Assembly: GCF_001078375.1 (NCBI RefSeq)
Contig: NZ_DF967922.1
Coordinates: forward strand, 1 to 64,000
Source of the DNA: Veillonella tobetsuensis
GTDB lineage: Bacteria > Bacillota > Negativicutes > Veillonellales > Veillonellaceae
Direction: 5' to 3'
DNA: 64,000 nt
In this document: positions 1-8,916 of the stretch, piece after piece
How positions within the stretch are numbered: the first letter of the stretch is position 1
Layout: each line of letters opens with the position of its first letter
Notes under the pieces: model-generated
Told to the model about the DNA's origin: nothing
Seen by the model: the letters and a program-made list of their open reading frames with translations, nothing else
Databases searched by the model: none
Position numbers and translations under genes: made by a program

Positions 1-619
1 TATCACGAACTGGAGTTGGGATGTAGGAGTCTACAGCATCCATCAATTCGTCGATTTTAGCTACATATTGAGCATCGCCTTCCAAAGCTTTCAACGCAGA
101 ACCTACAACGATAGGTACTTCGTCGCCAGGGAATTCGTAGGAAGAAAGAAGTTCACGAACTTCCATTTCTACCAATTCGATTAATTCTTCATCGTCAACC
201 ATGTCAGCTTTGTTCAAGAATACTACGATTGCAGGAACACCAACTTGGCGAGCCAACAAGATGTGTTCGCGAGTTTGTGGCATAGGGCCGTCAGCTGCGG
301 AACATACCAAGATAGCGCCGTCCATTTGAGCCGCACCAGTGATCATGTTTTTAACATAGTCAGCATGGCCTGGGCAGTCAACGTGTGCATAGTGACGGTT
401 AGCAGTTTCGTACTCAACGTGTGCAGTGTTGATTGTGATACCGCGTTCACGTTCTTCTGGAGCTTTATCGATCATGCTGTAATCTTGGAAGTCAGCTTGG
501 CCTTTTTCAGCCAATACTTTTGTGATTGCAGCAGTCAAAGTAGTTTTACCATGGTCAACGTGACCGATAGTACCAATGTTAACATGCGGTTTCGTACGTT
601 CAAATTTTTCTTTTGCCAT
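1..619 (-). CDS. tuf: Elongation factor Tu, N-terminal part (cut by window edge)
   Basis: EF-Tu is the GTPase that brings aminoacyl-tRNA to the ribosome. About 206 N-terminal codons are present and the gene runs off the left edge. The G1 motif GHVDHGKTT lies just after the start, followed by the switch II region and the NKxD motif ([10 protein letters not shown]), all as expected for the G domain. The ATG at 619 is preceded by AAGGAGG at good spacing. It lies downstream of a tRNA operon in the same orientation, an order like the E. coli thrU-tyrU-glyT-thrT-tufB cluster, but a terminator and a separate promoter lie between. Confidence 0.98.
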   Translation of the reverse strand, partial: MAKEKFERTKPHVNIGTIGHVDHGKTTLTAAITKVLAEKGQADFQDYSMIDKAPEERERGITINTAHVEYETANRHYAHVDCPGHADYVKNMITGAAQMDGAILVCSAADGPMPQTREHILLARQVGVPAIVVFLNKADMVDDEELIELVEMEVRELLSSYEFPGDEVPIVVGSALKALEGDAQYVAKIDELMDAVDSYIPTPVRD

Positions 620-665
620 TAGGAAATAATCCTCCTTCACAAAAACAAAATACTTTTATAGTAAT

Positions 666-694
666 ACTATAATATAATAACCTAATTTAATCAA
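666..694 (-). promoter_or_regulatory. Candidate tuf promoter
   Basis: On the minus strand, TTGATT (694-689) and TATAGT (671-666) are separated by 17 bases, about 45 bases before the tuf start. The surroundings are AT-rich and another TATAAT lies slightly upstream, so the exact start site is uncertain. Confidence 0.5.
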
Positions 695-811
695 CGGAAT
701 ATACATTCCTACAGAATATTATATCATAATCTATAAAGATCAATAAACAAAAAATCATATCTAAGTTACAAATGTGTGTAGTTAGATATGATTCATTATT
801 TAAATATAGAT

Positions 812-840
812 ATAAAAAAAGCCTCACCAACGTGAGGTTT
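812..840 (-). terminator. Rho-independent terminator of the tRNA operon
   Basis: A stem CCTCAC/GTGAGG with a four-base loop is followed on the minus strand by a run of seven T. It separates the tRNA operon from tuf. Confidence 0.8.
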
Positions 841-842
841 AA

Positions 843-919
843 TGGTGGCGGCACACGGATTTGAACCGCGGACACACCGGGTATGAACCGATTGCTCTAG
901 CCAACTGAGCTATGCCGCC
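843..919 (-). tRNA. tRNA-Met (CAT), elongator
   Basis: A 77-base cloverleaf with encoded CCA (843-845). The acceptor stem GGCGGCA/TGCCGCC is fully paired and the anticodon loop TTCATAC gives CAT. Position 1 pairs normally, and the anticodon stem lacks the three G:C pairs of the initiator, so this is elongator Met. It is the last tRNA of the operon. Confidence 0.93.
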
Positions 920-924
920 ATGTA

Positions 925-1000
925 TGGAGCTAGTGACCGGGATTGAACCGGTGACCTTATCCTTACCAAGGATACGCTCTGCCGACTGAGCTACACCAGC
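925..1000 (-). tRNA. tRNA-Thr (GGT)
   Basis: A 76-base cloverleaf with encoded CCA. The anticodon loop TTGGTAA gives GGT. The acceptor stem holds one G-T wobble. Fourth in the five-tRNA operon. Confidence 0.95.
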
Positions 1001-1032
1001 ACAATGAACGTTCACTTCACTGCGAATATTTG

Positions 1033-1108
<76 letters not shown>

Positions 1109-1113
1109 ATAGA

Positions 1114-1198
<85 letters not shown>

Positions 1199-1208
1199 AG
1201 AAATAAAA

Positions 1209-1284
1209 TGGAGCTGGCGATAGGAATTGAACCCACAACCTGCTGATTACAAGTCAGCTGCTCTACCTATTGAGCTACGCCAGC
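1209..1284 (-). tRNA. tRNA-Thr (TGT)
   Basis: A 76-base cloverleaf with encoded CCA; anticodon loop CTTGTAA gives TGT. First gene of the operon, 12 bases after the predicted transcription start. Confidence 0.95.
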
Positions 1285-1302
1285 ATCATTACGACAAAAT
1301 GT

Positions 1303-1331
1303 ATTGTAACATCCGCCTCACTAAGTGTCAA
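1303..1331 (-). promoter_or_regulatory. Promoter of the Thr-Tyr-fMet-Thr-Met tRNA operon
   Basis: On the minus strand a perfect -35 TTGACA (1331-1326), a 17-base spacer and -10 TACAAT (1308-1303) lie directly before the first tRNA. This near-consensus match fits a strong stable-RNA promoter. Confidence 0.85.
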
Positions 1332-1696
1332 GAACTTTTTAAAAACTTTTTTAAAGTTTTTTCGTTCATTGCGGTGTCCCTTAGTGCTATATCAATATAT
1401 CATGAAAGTTTTTTCGATGCAAGTATTTTTTTGAATTTTATTCAATTTCATTTTTCCCTCATAGGAAATCATAAATACAGGTGCATAATCGCTAATATAG
1501 GCACTATAATTCTATAATATCCAAAAGTAGATAAAGACGAACGGTTAAGGTACCACAAGAATACACTCTGTTATACCTTCTATAATACCTAAAATAAGGG
1601 CAATTATATATTAATCCATGATATCCACCCACCTTTTTATATGCGGTCATAACTCATGGCAATATATAATGCCCTCATCAATCAATATAACTGTAA
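1332..1696. other. Intergenic, nothing recognised
   Basis: AT-rich spacer between the tRNA promoter and the end of the brxF-like gene. I see no conserved gene, no clear terminator and no RNA here. A possible open frame running in from the tRNA region has no ribosome binding site and no family resemblance. Confidence 0.5.
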
Positions 1697-2161
1697 TTAG
1701 TCAATAACCATGACACGCTCAGGTTTTGTAATAGTAACCACTGCATGTTTTGGATCATTATTGTGTTCTAAGTACAATTGGTCACCTTCAAGATGACCAC
1801 GCCAACCTACAACAATCGGATATGTTTTACTAATGGTCTTTAATAGTTCAAGAGGATTTAAGTTTAAAATAGGAGCAAATAATACATTAATGCCATCTAA
1901 AAGAAGTACTTCCGTATCACTACGACTTAATGCACGGCGAATAACATCTTCTGCAAGTTTTGGACGTTCATCACGAGGAACCAACAAAAATTCTTCTTCA
2001 ATAAGTTGTTTTGCTTCTAAATATTTCCACCCTTTTTGCTCTGATAACTCACGAATTAACAAACTTTTACCAGAACCAGGGCCACCAACGATGAACAATA
2101 TACGCTCATCACCATTTTGAATTTGTTCCCACCGTTCTTTCACATCTTGTACAGTAACCAT
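1697..2161 (-). CDS. BrxF-like P-loop NTPase, outside a BREX locus
   Basis: A small single-domain P-loop protein of 154 residues. Walker A (GGPGSGKS, residues 26-33) and a Walker B-like VLLLDG (85-90) are visible, with a WRG motif at 120-122 and a C-terminal strand ending in VMVID. Length and layout resemble BrxF, the small P-loop protein of type 3 BREX phage defence, but no brxC/pglY, pglX, pglZ or brxL is in the window. It is the last gene of the folD-hypA-hypB unit, 26 bases after a secreted protein, with a good GGAGG site before ATG 2161. Family assignment is by recollection of motif order, not a search. A housekeeping ATPase linked to HypB-type chemistry is an alternative. Confidence 0.6.
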   Translation of the reverse strand: MVTVQDVKERWEQIQNGDERILFIVGGPGSGKSLLIRELSEQKGWKYLEAKQLIEEEFLLVPRDERPKLAEDVIRRALSRSDTEVLLLDGINVLFAPILNLNPLELLKTISKTYPIVVGWRGHLEGDQLYLEHNNDPKHAVVTITKPERVMVID

Positions 2162-2187
2162 ATCCTTGCCTCCTCACTTAAGATGAC

Positions 2188-3522
2188 CTACTTAACAGGT
2201 CGGTCAGATAACATCACTGATTTGATATATTGATTTTTATCATCTAAGGCGAACTGTAAATAAGAATTACTCGACCTTGGATTTTTATACTCATACACCG
2301 TTGCAGTGCCTGTATTTGTTGCAGACTCCACTATACGCGTCGGCATACCATATACAAATAGCAATAGATATTTTGTATCACCCATGGCAATACCACGACG
2401 TGTCGGTGTATAGACGTTTAACAACACACGATTGATAAGCGACTTATCATCTACGCTAACGCCATACTCATTATAGCCAATGAATGTAGCACCAAATAGC
2501 ATTCCTTGAGTTCTCCACTCTGCATCCGCATCATTCACAAAATGTTGATTCAATCGTAAACCACGCAACACAAAATCATCGTCACTCAATTGCCCAGCAT
2601 GGAAATGATACATCGGAGCCTTTGGCAATCCGAAACGGGTCCAAACCTGTCCATCCAAAATATCAACAGCCTCTATCACATTATTTTTAACGGTGAAAGC
2701 CACATAGGATTTTCCGTTTTGAATAGAATCTGGAGATTGGCTATTATTATTTGTATTCGCTACGAGAGAAGTAAATTCCTTTTTTTCTGTCCATGAATTT
2801 TCCGCATGACCTTCATATAAAAAGATATATGATTCATCGGATTGGTTCCGCCACATCGCATTAGGACTACCATAAGAGAAAATCATCTCCATGCGGGAAC
2901 TACCTACACCAATATCACGAACAGTAACCAAACCTTTTTCTGTAGTATGTAAATTAGTAATAGTACCTACAGGAAATAAGTATGTAGCACCTTGTCCACG
3001 CAACTGATTTCCTTCTAGACGTGATTTATCCGGTCCAGTATACACCGTTATATCCATATCTTTTTCATGATACGTTGTAAATACACCTTTCACGGTCTTT
3101 TTAGTAGTAGCACTAGGCTTATATACATCACCAACGCGATATACAGGACCTATACTCGCAGTATCCTCGTCCGATTTCAAAGCTAAACTGTAGTCATCTT
3201 CTACACCAAGAGCTGGTAAATTATTAGATGTATACGAATGTCCTATATCAGATAAATTATTTTTTGAATCCTGTGGCATAACACCATCATTTTCGCTAGC
3301 AGCCTGCCAATATTGCAAAGAATCACCAAAAGCAGTAACTGCTAATTGTTCAGCTAGCCATCCACTTTTTGAGCGACTATCTGCAGCAGGTTCTTTCACA
3401 ACAACTATAGTATTCTTGATTTCTGGCACCGTTGTTTCTGCATCAACAGCCCCTACCGATACAGTTCCCATTGCACTTAGCACGGTTATAGTCAATGCTG
3501 CATGAGATAAGATTTTTTTCAT
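2188..3522 (-). CDS. Secreted protein with possible BamE/SmpA-like repeats
   Basis: A protein of 444 residues beginning with a classical signal peptide (MKK, hydrophobic core, AXA-like cleavage near residue 28), so exported to the periplasm or cell surface. After a low-complexity linker, segments around 200-290 and 365-440 share a pattern of small polar turn, hydrophobic helix, YGxP (YGSP, YGMP), then an aromatic strand and a second strand. This recalls the BamE/SmpA fold (GMxxxxVxxxLGxP) and is an inference. No lipobox is seen. The ATG overlaps the hypB stop and has its own GGAG. Function unknown; position in the hyp operon is not explained. Confidence 0.55.
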   Translation of the reverse strand: MKKILSHAALTITVLSAMGTVSVGAVDAETTVPEIKNTIVVVKEPAADSRSKSGWLAEQLAVTAFGDSLQYWQAASENDGVMPQDSKNNLSDIGHSYTSNNLPALGVEDDYSLALKSDEDTASIGPVYRVGDVYKPSATTKKTVKGVFTTYHEKDMDITVYTGPDKSRLEGNQLRGQGATYLFPVGTITNLHTTEKGLVTVRDIGVGSSRMEMIFSYGSPNAMWRNQSDESYIFLYEGHAENSWTEKKEFTSLVANTNNNSQSPDSIQNGKSYVAFTVKNNVIEAVDILDGQVWTRFGLPKAPMYHFHAGQLSDDDFVLRGLRLNQHFVNDADAEWRTQGMLFGATFIGYNEYGVSVDDKSLINRVLLNVYTPTRRGIAMGDTKYLLLFVYGMPTRIVESATNTGTATVYEYKNPRSSNSYLQFALDDKNQYIKSVMLSDRPVK

Positions 3523-4172
3523 TATCGACTCTCCATTTGTTTTCTAAGCCATGTTAACCATGGTACCAGACCATCTTTAACGGTACAACTGATTTCAAAC
3601 ACTTGGCCTTGAGGATTTAAATTACGAATATCTTTGATTGCCTTTTCCTTATCGAATGGTACATATGGTAAAAGATCAATCTTATTGAGCAATATAGCCT
3701 TTGATTCTTTAAAGATAAGTGGATATTTTAAGGGCTTATCTTCACCTTCTGTAACAGACAACACTGTGACTTTCACAGCCTCACCTATATCGAATTCTGC
3801 AGGGCATACTAAATTCCCAACATTTTCTATAATTATCATATCTAATGCATCAAGATCTAAATCAGATATAGCATCTTGAATCATATTAGCATCTAAATGA
3901 CAGCCGCCTACCGTGTTGATTTGAATGACAGGCACTCCAAGAGCATGAATGCGCTCAGCATCTTTAGAGGTAAATAAATCGCCTTCAATAACAGCCACAT
4001 TATAATCTTTTGCTAAATCTTGTAATGTTGCTTCTAATAACGACGTCTTACCCGCACCTGGAGAGCCCATTAAATTAAATACAAAGATATGTTTTTCTTT
4101 AAATATTTGTTGCAACGATGATGCAATGGCATCATTTTTTGCCAATACATTTGTTTTTACTTCTACTTGCAT
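3522..4172 (-). CDS. hypB: Hydrogenase/urease nickel incorporation GTPase HypB
   Basis: HypB is the SIMIBI-class GTPase that, with HypA, delivers nickel to hydrogenase apoprotein in the cytoplasm. The 216 residues hold the P-loop GSPGAGKT (36-43), the metal-site pair C91-H92 and C123 at the dimer interface, and the guanine motif NKID (163-166). The N-terminus has neither a histidine-rich nickel store nor the CxxCGC high-affinity site of E. coli HypB, so it is the minimal form. It follows hypA by seven bases and overlaps the next gene, indicating one operon. Only hypA and hypB are here; hypCDEF and the hydrogenase must lie elsewhere. Confidence 0.95.
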   Translation of the reverse strand: MQVEVKTNVLAKNDAIASSLQQIFKEKHIFVFNLMGSPGAGKTSLLEATLQDLAKDYNVAVIEGDLFTSKDAERIHALGVPVIQINTVGGCHLDANMIQDAISDLDLDALDMIIIENVGNLVCPAEFDIGEAVKVTVLSVTEGEDKPLKYPLIFKESKAILLNKIDLLPYVPFDKEKAIKDIRNLNPQGQVFEISCTVKDGLVPWLTWLRKQMESR

Positions 4173-4179
4173 ATATACC

Positions 4180-4521
4180 TCAATCTATATCAATAGATGT
4201 CACTTGTAGTTCTCGACCACCTATAGTGTTCACAAGACGACTTTCACAATGAGGACAGATAAATTTATAGTCTTGCACATCAAAGATAGTATCACAGTCT
4301 AAACATTGTCCTGTAATAGGGATGGTGTGAATATCGATTTTAGATGTTTCTGCCGGAGTACCTTTTGTTACCGCATCCCAGCAAAAGAACAATGCATCAG
4401 GTTCTACGCCACTCATTAAACCTAAATCAAGTTGTACGGAATGAATGATAGATGCATCATTATTTCTCATTGTTTCTAAAGCGATATCTAAAATCCCCTC
4501 AGCGATTGACATTTCGTGCAT
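4180..4521 (-). CDS. hypA: Hydrogenase nickel metallochaperone HypA
   Basis: A 113-residue zinc protein that binds nickel through its N-terminus and passes it to the hydrogenase large subunit with HypB. The start at 4521 is chosen because HypA proteins begin M-H-E and His2 is the nickel ligand; an ATG four codons upstream would bury it. The structural zinc site is C73-x2-C76 and C89-x2-C92. The first 23 bases overlap the end of the upstream folD-like gene, so translation of the two is probably coupled. Confidence 0.95.
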   Translation of the reverse strand: MHEMSIAEGILDIALETMRNNDASIIHSVQLDLGLMSGVEPDALFFCWDAVTKGTPAETSKIDIHTIPITGQCLDCDTIFDVQDYKFICPHCESRLVNTIGGRELQVTSIDID

Positions 4522-5341
4522 GATACGCCTCATAAACTGCTTCCAACATCATCGTCGTTGTAACGGAACCAACGCCACCAGGAACCGGTGTCATAGCAGA
4601 TGCAACACTACTCACCGCATCATAATCAACATCGCCTACTGTTTTACCATCTAGCTCATTGATACCTACATCAATAACAACGGCACCAGCCTTTACCATG
4701 TCTGCTGTAATCATATGTGCACGACCAGCTGCAGCGATTACGATGTCCGCCTCTTTAACATGACACGCCAAATCAGTCGTACGCGAATGACAGATGGATA
4801 CTGTAGCATGACGTTCAAGAGCCATCAACGCTACTGGTTTACCAATAACTTGACTTCGACCCACAACAACTACATGTTTTCCTTCTAAAGAAATCCCATA
4901 ATGATCTAATATAGCTAAACAAGCCTTAGCTGTACAAGGTGCAAAACCACCTTTACTAGCTGTTACGAGACCAATATTATAGGTCGTAAGACCATCGATA
5001 TCTTTTTTAGGACTTAAAGCATCAATTAATTGCTCCGTATCGATATCCTTTGGCATCGGCATAAGTGGCAAAATACCATGTACTGCATCATCGTTATTTA
5101 ATGACATCAATGCTTCATATACCTCTTCGTGACTTGCCGTACTAGGTAGTTGAGTGCGCACAAATCCATAGCCAAAATTCTTGGCTGTTTTTTCCATAAA
5201 ATCAGCATACATGTTTGCACCATGATCATCACCAACAAGTAATACCGCCATTGTAATAGTACCCGCTTCAAGGTTTGTCATTTTTTCTTGCAAAATAGCT
5301 TTATGTGCATCAGCTACAGCTTTACCACGTAATTCAATCAT
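4499..5341 (-). CDS. folD: Divergent FolD family protein (methylene-THF dehydrogenase/cyclohydrolase-like)
   Basis: FolD normally oxidises 5,10-methylene-THF and hydrolyses the product to 10-formyl-THF. The 280 residues align along the whole family: Y45, KKDIDG (112-117), APCT (134-137), GRSQVIGKP (161-169) and CHSRT. Two catalytic positions are changed: the lysine four residues after the tyrosine (YxxxK) is M49, and the glutamine of the VQLPLP motif is L93 in LPLMPMP. In known enzymes these residues are needed for the cyclohydrolase step, so this may be dehydrogenase-only or have another role. Start 5341 has GGAG six bases upstream; an ATG four codons earlier is less likely. First gene of an operon with hypA and hypB. 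Confidence 0.85.
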   Translation of the reverse strand: MIELRGKAVADAHKAILQEKMTNLEAGTITMAVLLVGDDHGANMYADFMEKTAKNFGYGFVRTQLPSTASHEEVYEALMSLNNDDAVHGILPLMPMPKDIDTEQLIDALSPKKDIDGLTTYNIGLVTASKGGFAPCTAKACLAILDHYGISLEGKHVVVVGRSQVIGKPVALMALERHATVSICHSRTTDLACHVKEADIVIAAAGRAHMITADMVKAGAVVIDVGINELDGKTVGDVDYDAVSSVASAMTPVPGGVGSVTTTMMLEAVYEAYHARNVNR

Positions 5342-5383
5342 AGTTATCTCCATTCTATTATACGCTATACAGAATTCTTATAT

Positions 5384-5409
5384 AAAAAGGTGCCTATAGA
5401 GGCACCTTT
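5384..5409 (-). terminator. Rho-independent terminator after the PBP gene
   Basis: A 10-base stem AAAGGTGCCT/AGGCACCTTT with a four-base loop, running into TTTTTAT on the minus strand. It closes the cca-PBP unit just before the folD-like gene. Confidence 0.85.
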
Positions 5410-5480
5410 AGTAATCTCTTATTCTATTATATAACGCTTTGTCTATAGTTGTAGGTTTAATTCCTATACTATATAAGTCA

Positions 5481-7430
5481 TCAGTGACTAAATTGGACGA
5501 CAATAGCGGTACCGGGAGACACCACTGTTCCTGGCAGTTGCTCTTGTGAAACCGCAGTCCCTGTACCATCAGGTTTAAAGTACAAGCCTGCCGTATGCAA
5601 CCAATCGCGTACCTCCCCAAATGTATATCCTCTAAAGTCTGGCAATACTACATCACCATCACTATTTGGTTTTACTGACGGAAGTTTTGCTACTGGCGAG
5701 GCCACAACTGTAGCACCATCTTTAACAGATGGCGACATTTGATAGTATCTAACCAATTGAGACATGATATTTTTAAATACTGGGGCCGCAATTTGACCAC
5801 CATAGATAGAACCTTTTTGAGGGTCATCAATAGCAACAAGAACTACAAACTTAGGATCTTCTACTGGGCCAAATCCAATAAAGGATGCTATATAATGGCC
5901 TGCTAAATAGCCTCCTCGTTTAGTATCGAGCTTCTCGGCAGTACCTGTTTTACCTCCAAAGTGATAGCCTTCTACCAAAGCTTTTGAACCGCCCCCCTCA
6001 GACACTTCTTTTTCAAGAATATCCGCAATTGTTTTTGCCGTTTCCTCTGGTATCGGTTGCCCCACTACTTCTGGATCAGTAGTACTCGTAATATCTCCCT
6101 TAACATTACTATAGGATTTAATAATGTGAGGCCGCATCATCTTACCACCATTAGCTACAGCTCCAAAAGCACGTACCATTTGTAACGGAGTAACCGCAAT
6201 CCCTTGTCCAATAGACATAGTAGCTACGTCAAGCTTACTCATGTCTTCTGGTTCGTACAAGATACCTGCACCCTCACCAGGCAATTCAATACCTGTTGTA
6301 GAACCAAATCCATAATCACGAACATATTTAGACAATATATCTGCACCAGTAGTCGTACCGATTTCAGCCATACCGGTATTAATGGAGAACTTCAAAATAT
6401 CGACCAATTTAACAGGGCCATAACCTTCACCATTCCAGTTTTGCATCACATGTCCATTGGCTACAAAGGCGCCCTTATCGTTATACACTTGATCTAGTTT
6501 CCATTTGCCAGATGCTAATGCGGCAGAGGCGATAAGAGGCTTAAATGTGGAACCTGGTTCATACAAATTAGTTACCGCAATATTCTTAAACGCTTCGTCA
6601 GAACTTTGACTATAATGATTAGGGTCATATGTAGGGCGATTGGCCATCGCTAAAATCTCCCCTGACTTAGGGTCCATAACAATAACACTCGCATGTTTAG
6701 CCCCCGTATCCTCCATCGCTTTATCCAGAGCTCGCTCTGCAATAAATTGAATACTTGCATCGATAGTTAAGGTCACACTTTTACCCTTATCAGGCAAATA
6801 TTTGGACAACACGGAGCCAAAAATAGCATTCCCGTTTCTATCGGTCGCAACGAGTTCCTTTTGAATACCGCCTTTTAATTCATCGTCAAGTACCATCTCA
6901 AGACCATCAAGACCTTTATCATCGGTTCCAACAAAGCCTAATACTTGAGCTGCTAAATTACCATTTGGATAATATCGCTTTGATTCCTCTACGAAATTAA
7001 GACCTTTTAGCTTTTTCTCCTTAATCAACTGAGCTATAGCCTTCGATTTTTCTGGTTCCATCATACGGTCAATCCACACAAAGGCAGTATCCTCTTGTAA
7101 GGATTTTACAATATCCCCTTTTGCCATCGTTACATAAGGCTCAATAAGGTCAGCAATTTCATCGGGGGGTCTATCAATCATCTTCGGATCTGCATACAAG
7201 GATTTTGTAACAACGCTCATCGCTAATGGTCGGCCATTACGGTCATAAATCGTACCGCGAGGAGATTGTAATTTTCTATCCACCTGTACTTGGCTCAAAT
7301 TCTTAGCCTGCAAATCAGACTTATCTATAATTTGTAAAAAGAATAAGCGCCCTACCAAAACAACGGCAATACATAGGAGTACGCGCACCGTATATTCAAT
7401 TCGCTTATTATCATTCCCTGAAATATTCAT
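5481..7430 (-). CDS. Class B penicillin-binding protein (FtsI/SpoVD type) with PASTA domain
   Basis: A peptidoglycan transpeptidase of 649 residues, anchored in the cytoplasmic membrane by one segment (about 15-34) with its body outside. The PBP dimerisation region begins at SPRGTIYDRNG (56-66). The transpeptidase motifs are S294-x-x-K297 (STFK), S349-x-N351 (SIN) and KTGT (493-496). A single PASTA domain occupies about 592-647. The architecture matches septal PBP2/FtsI or SpoVD; PASTA favours a SpoVD/FtsI-type septal enzyme. It starts 21 bases after cca and ends at a terminator. The neighbouring mraZ-mraW-ftsL cell-wall cluster is not here, so this may be a second class B PBP. Confidence 0.9.
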   Translation of the reverse strand: MNISGNDNKRIEYTVRVLLCIAVVLVGRLFFLQIIDKSDLQAKNLSQVQVDRKLQSPRGTIYDRNGRPLAMSVVTKSLYADPKMIDRPPDEIADLIEPYVTMAKGDIVKSLQEDTAFVWIDRMMEPEKSKAIAQLIKEKKLKGLNFVEESKRYYPNGNLAAQVLGFVGTDDKGLDGLEMVLDDELKGGIQKELVATDRNGNAIFGSVLSKYLPDKGKSVTLTIDASIQFIAERALDKAMEDTGAKHASVIVMDPKSGEILAMANRPTYDPNHYSQSSDEAFKNIAVTNLYEPGSTFKPLIASAALASGKWKLDQVYNDKGAFVANGHVMQNWNGEGYGPVKLVDILKFSINTGMAEIGTTTGADILSKYVRDYGFGSTTGIELPGEGAGILYEPEDMSKLDVATMSIGQGIAVTPLQMVRAFGAVANGGKMMRPHIIKSYSNVKGDITSTTDPEVVGQPIPEETAKTIADILEKEVSEGGGSKALVEGYHFGGKTGTAEKLDTKRGGYLAGHYIASFIGFGPVEDPKFVVLVAIDDPQKGSIYGGQIAAPVFKNIMSQLVRYYQMSPSVKDGATVVASPVAKLPSVKPNSDGDVVLPDFRGYTFGEVRDWLHTAGLYFKPDGTGTAVSQEQLPGTVVSPGTAIVVQFSH

Positions 7431-7451
7431 TATGGTCTCCCACTAAAAGTA

Positions 7452-8864
7452 TTAATATGATGTGCGTTGCAACTTGTGAATAATTGCATCATACAAATCA
7501 TCAGGTTCATTTTTAACAACGCCATTTTGTACTTGTTGCATCAAATACTGTAGACATTGCGCTATATTTTCACCACACGCTGCAAGAACGCGCTTATCAT
7601 ATCGTAAATCCTTTGTATGAACAGGCATCTCCAAGCTCAAATCCGCCATACATTCTCCAAAGGCCAAAGTACCATCTGTAACGGAATACGGTTTCCCACA
7701 ACCGAGAACATCGGCTGCACACACCTTAGCCAACTGTTGCCACGCTTCACGCATGCCTTGACTATCCCTAAACTCACCGCTACGAGCTTCCTTGCGAATC
7801 CATTTTTTCTCATCTGCCTCTTCATTTTGAACAAAGAAATGAAAACGCATATGATTCTTAACAATCCAAGATACACGACTGGCAAATTTTTTATTATACC
7901 CAAGGCGAATCAATATGTCATAAGCCATCTGAGATCCTAGATTATCATGTCCACGATCCGTATAACGTCCATTAATAACTTGTCTAATACTAGGCATCCC
8001 CTTTGCTACATCATGCAACAAAGCACCCCAACGGAGTGTCAAATCAGGTTCTGTTTCAGATACGACTGCTAATGTATGATACCATCCATCAAACTCATGA
8101 AATGCCTTTTCTTGTGGCAAACCCACTAGATGATATAACTCAGGTAAAATAGGAATTTCTCTACTTTCCCCATTTTCCACCATGCGACAGGTACATTCAG
8201 CCAAATGAGATTGTACGAATACATCTAAACCCTTTGCCACTGCAGGTTCTAATAATAGACGATCTATTTCACTTCGCACGCGTTCTAGTGAAAGTCCCGA
8301 TACACGATGAAATGCTGTTGGCATTGCCTTTAATAATGCTTTATCAGGCATAAAATCGAGTTTTGCGATAAAGCGACAAGCTCTAAACAAACGCAACGCA
8401 TCCTCTTGAAAACGTTCCTCAGGATTACCGATAGTGCGTAGCACCTTATGTTTAATATCATGACGTCCGCCAACAAGGTCAATAATCTCCTTATAGCGAT
8501 TCATAGCCATACCATTAACAGTGAAATCACGACGCTTTACATCTTCTTCGAGTGTATCTGCATAGACGATTTTCTCTGGACGATGACTATCCACTCCATA
8601 CCGTTCACTACGATACGTAGCAACTTCATAATGTTTATCCCCCACAGTAGCCACTACTACGCCGAACGTTTTCCCTATTAGACCCTTTGTCTCAATACCA
8701 GCATTAGCTAAAACAGACATAACCTGTTCTGGTCGGGCAGATGTAACGATGTCAAAATCGTGAGGCTCCACATGCATGAGCATATCTCGTACTGCACCGC
8801 CGATAATAAAAGCCTCAAAGCCCGCTTCTTCTAAAATTGTCAGCAAACGGATAGCCTGTTCCAT
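7452..8864 (-). CDS. cca: CCA tRNA nucleotidyltransferase / poly(A) polymerase family, with HD domain
   Basis: Adds or repairs the 3' CCA end of tRNA. In 470 residues: nucleotidyltransferase signature GGAVRD (22-27) and catalytic D36-x-D38 (HDFD), an RNA-binding middle region, and a central HD motif (LHDVAKG) with NHMRFH further on. Class II enzymes include both CCA-adding and polyadenylating members and sequence alone does not split them; all tRNAs in this window encode CCA, so repair is the likely main role. The start at 8864 is favoured by AGGGAGGGTGG five bases upstream; an ATG eight codons earlier has no such site. Confidence 0.9.
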   Translation of the reverse strand: MEQAIRLLTILEEAGFEAFIIGGAVRDMLMHVEPHDFDIVTSARPEQVMSVLANAGIETKGLIGKTFGVVVATVGDKHYEVATYRSERYGVDSHRPEKIVYADTLEEDVKRRDFTVNGMAMNRYKEIIDLVGGRHDIKHKVLRTIGNPEERFQEDALRLFRACRFIAKLDFMPDKALLKAMPTAFHRVSGLSLERVRSEIDRLLLEPAVAKGLDVFVQSHLAECTCRMVENGESREIPILPELYHLVGLPQEKAFHEFDGWYHTLAVVSETEPDLTLRWGALLHDVAKGMPSIRQVINGRYTDRGHDNLGSQMAYDILIRLGYNKKFASRVSWIVKNHMRFHFFVQNEEADEKKWIRKEARSGEFRDSQGMREAWQQLAKVCAADVLGCGKPYSVTDGTLAFGECMADLSLEMPVHTKDLRYDKRVLAACGENIAQCLQYLMQQVQNGVVKNEPDDLYDAIIHKLQRTSY

Positions 8865-8916
8865 ACATCCACCCTCCCTTCTATTCATCTTTTTATTGTA
8901 CTACAAATACGATAAC

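Noticed and set aside
245-622. A 125-residue open frame on the plus strand over tuf
   Set aside because: It is antisense to the clear EF-Tu frame, has no ribosome site and shows no family features.
1227-1517. Open frame beginning inside tRNA-Thr
   Set aside because: Starts within a tRNA, no ribosome site, no family resemblance.
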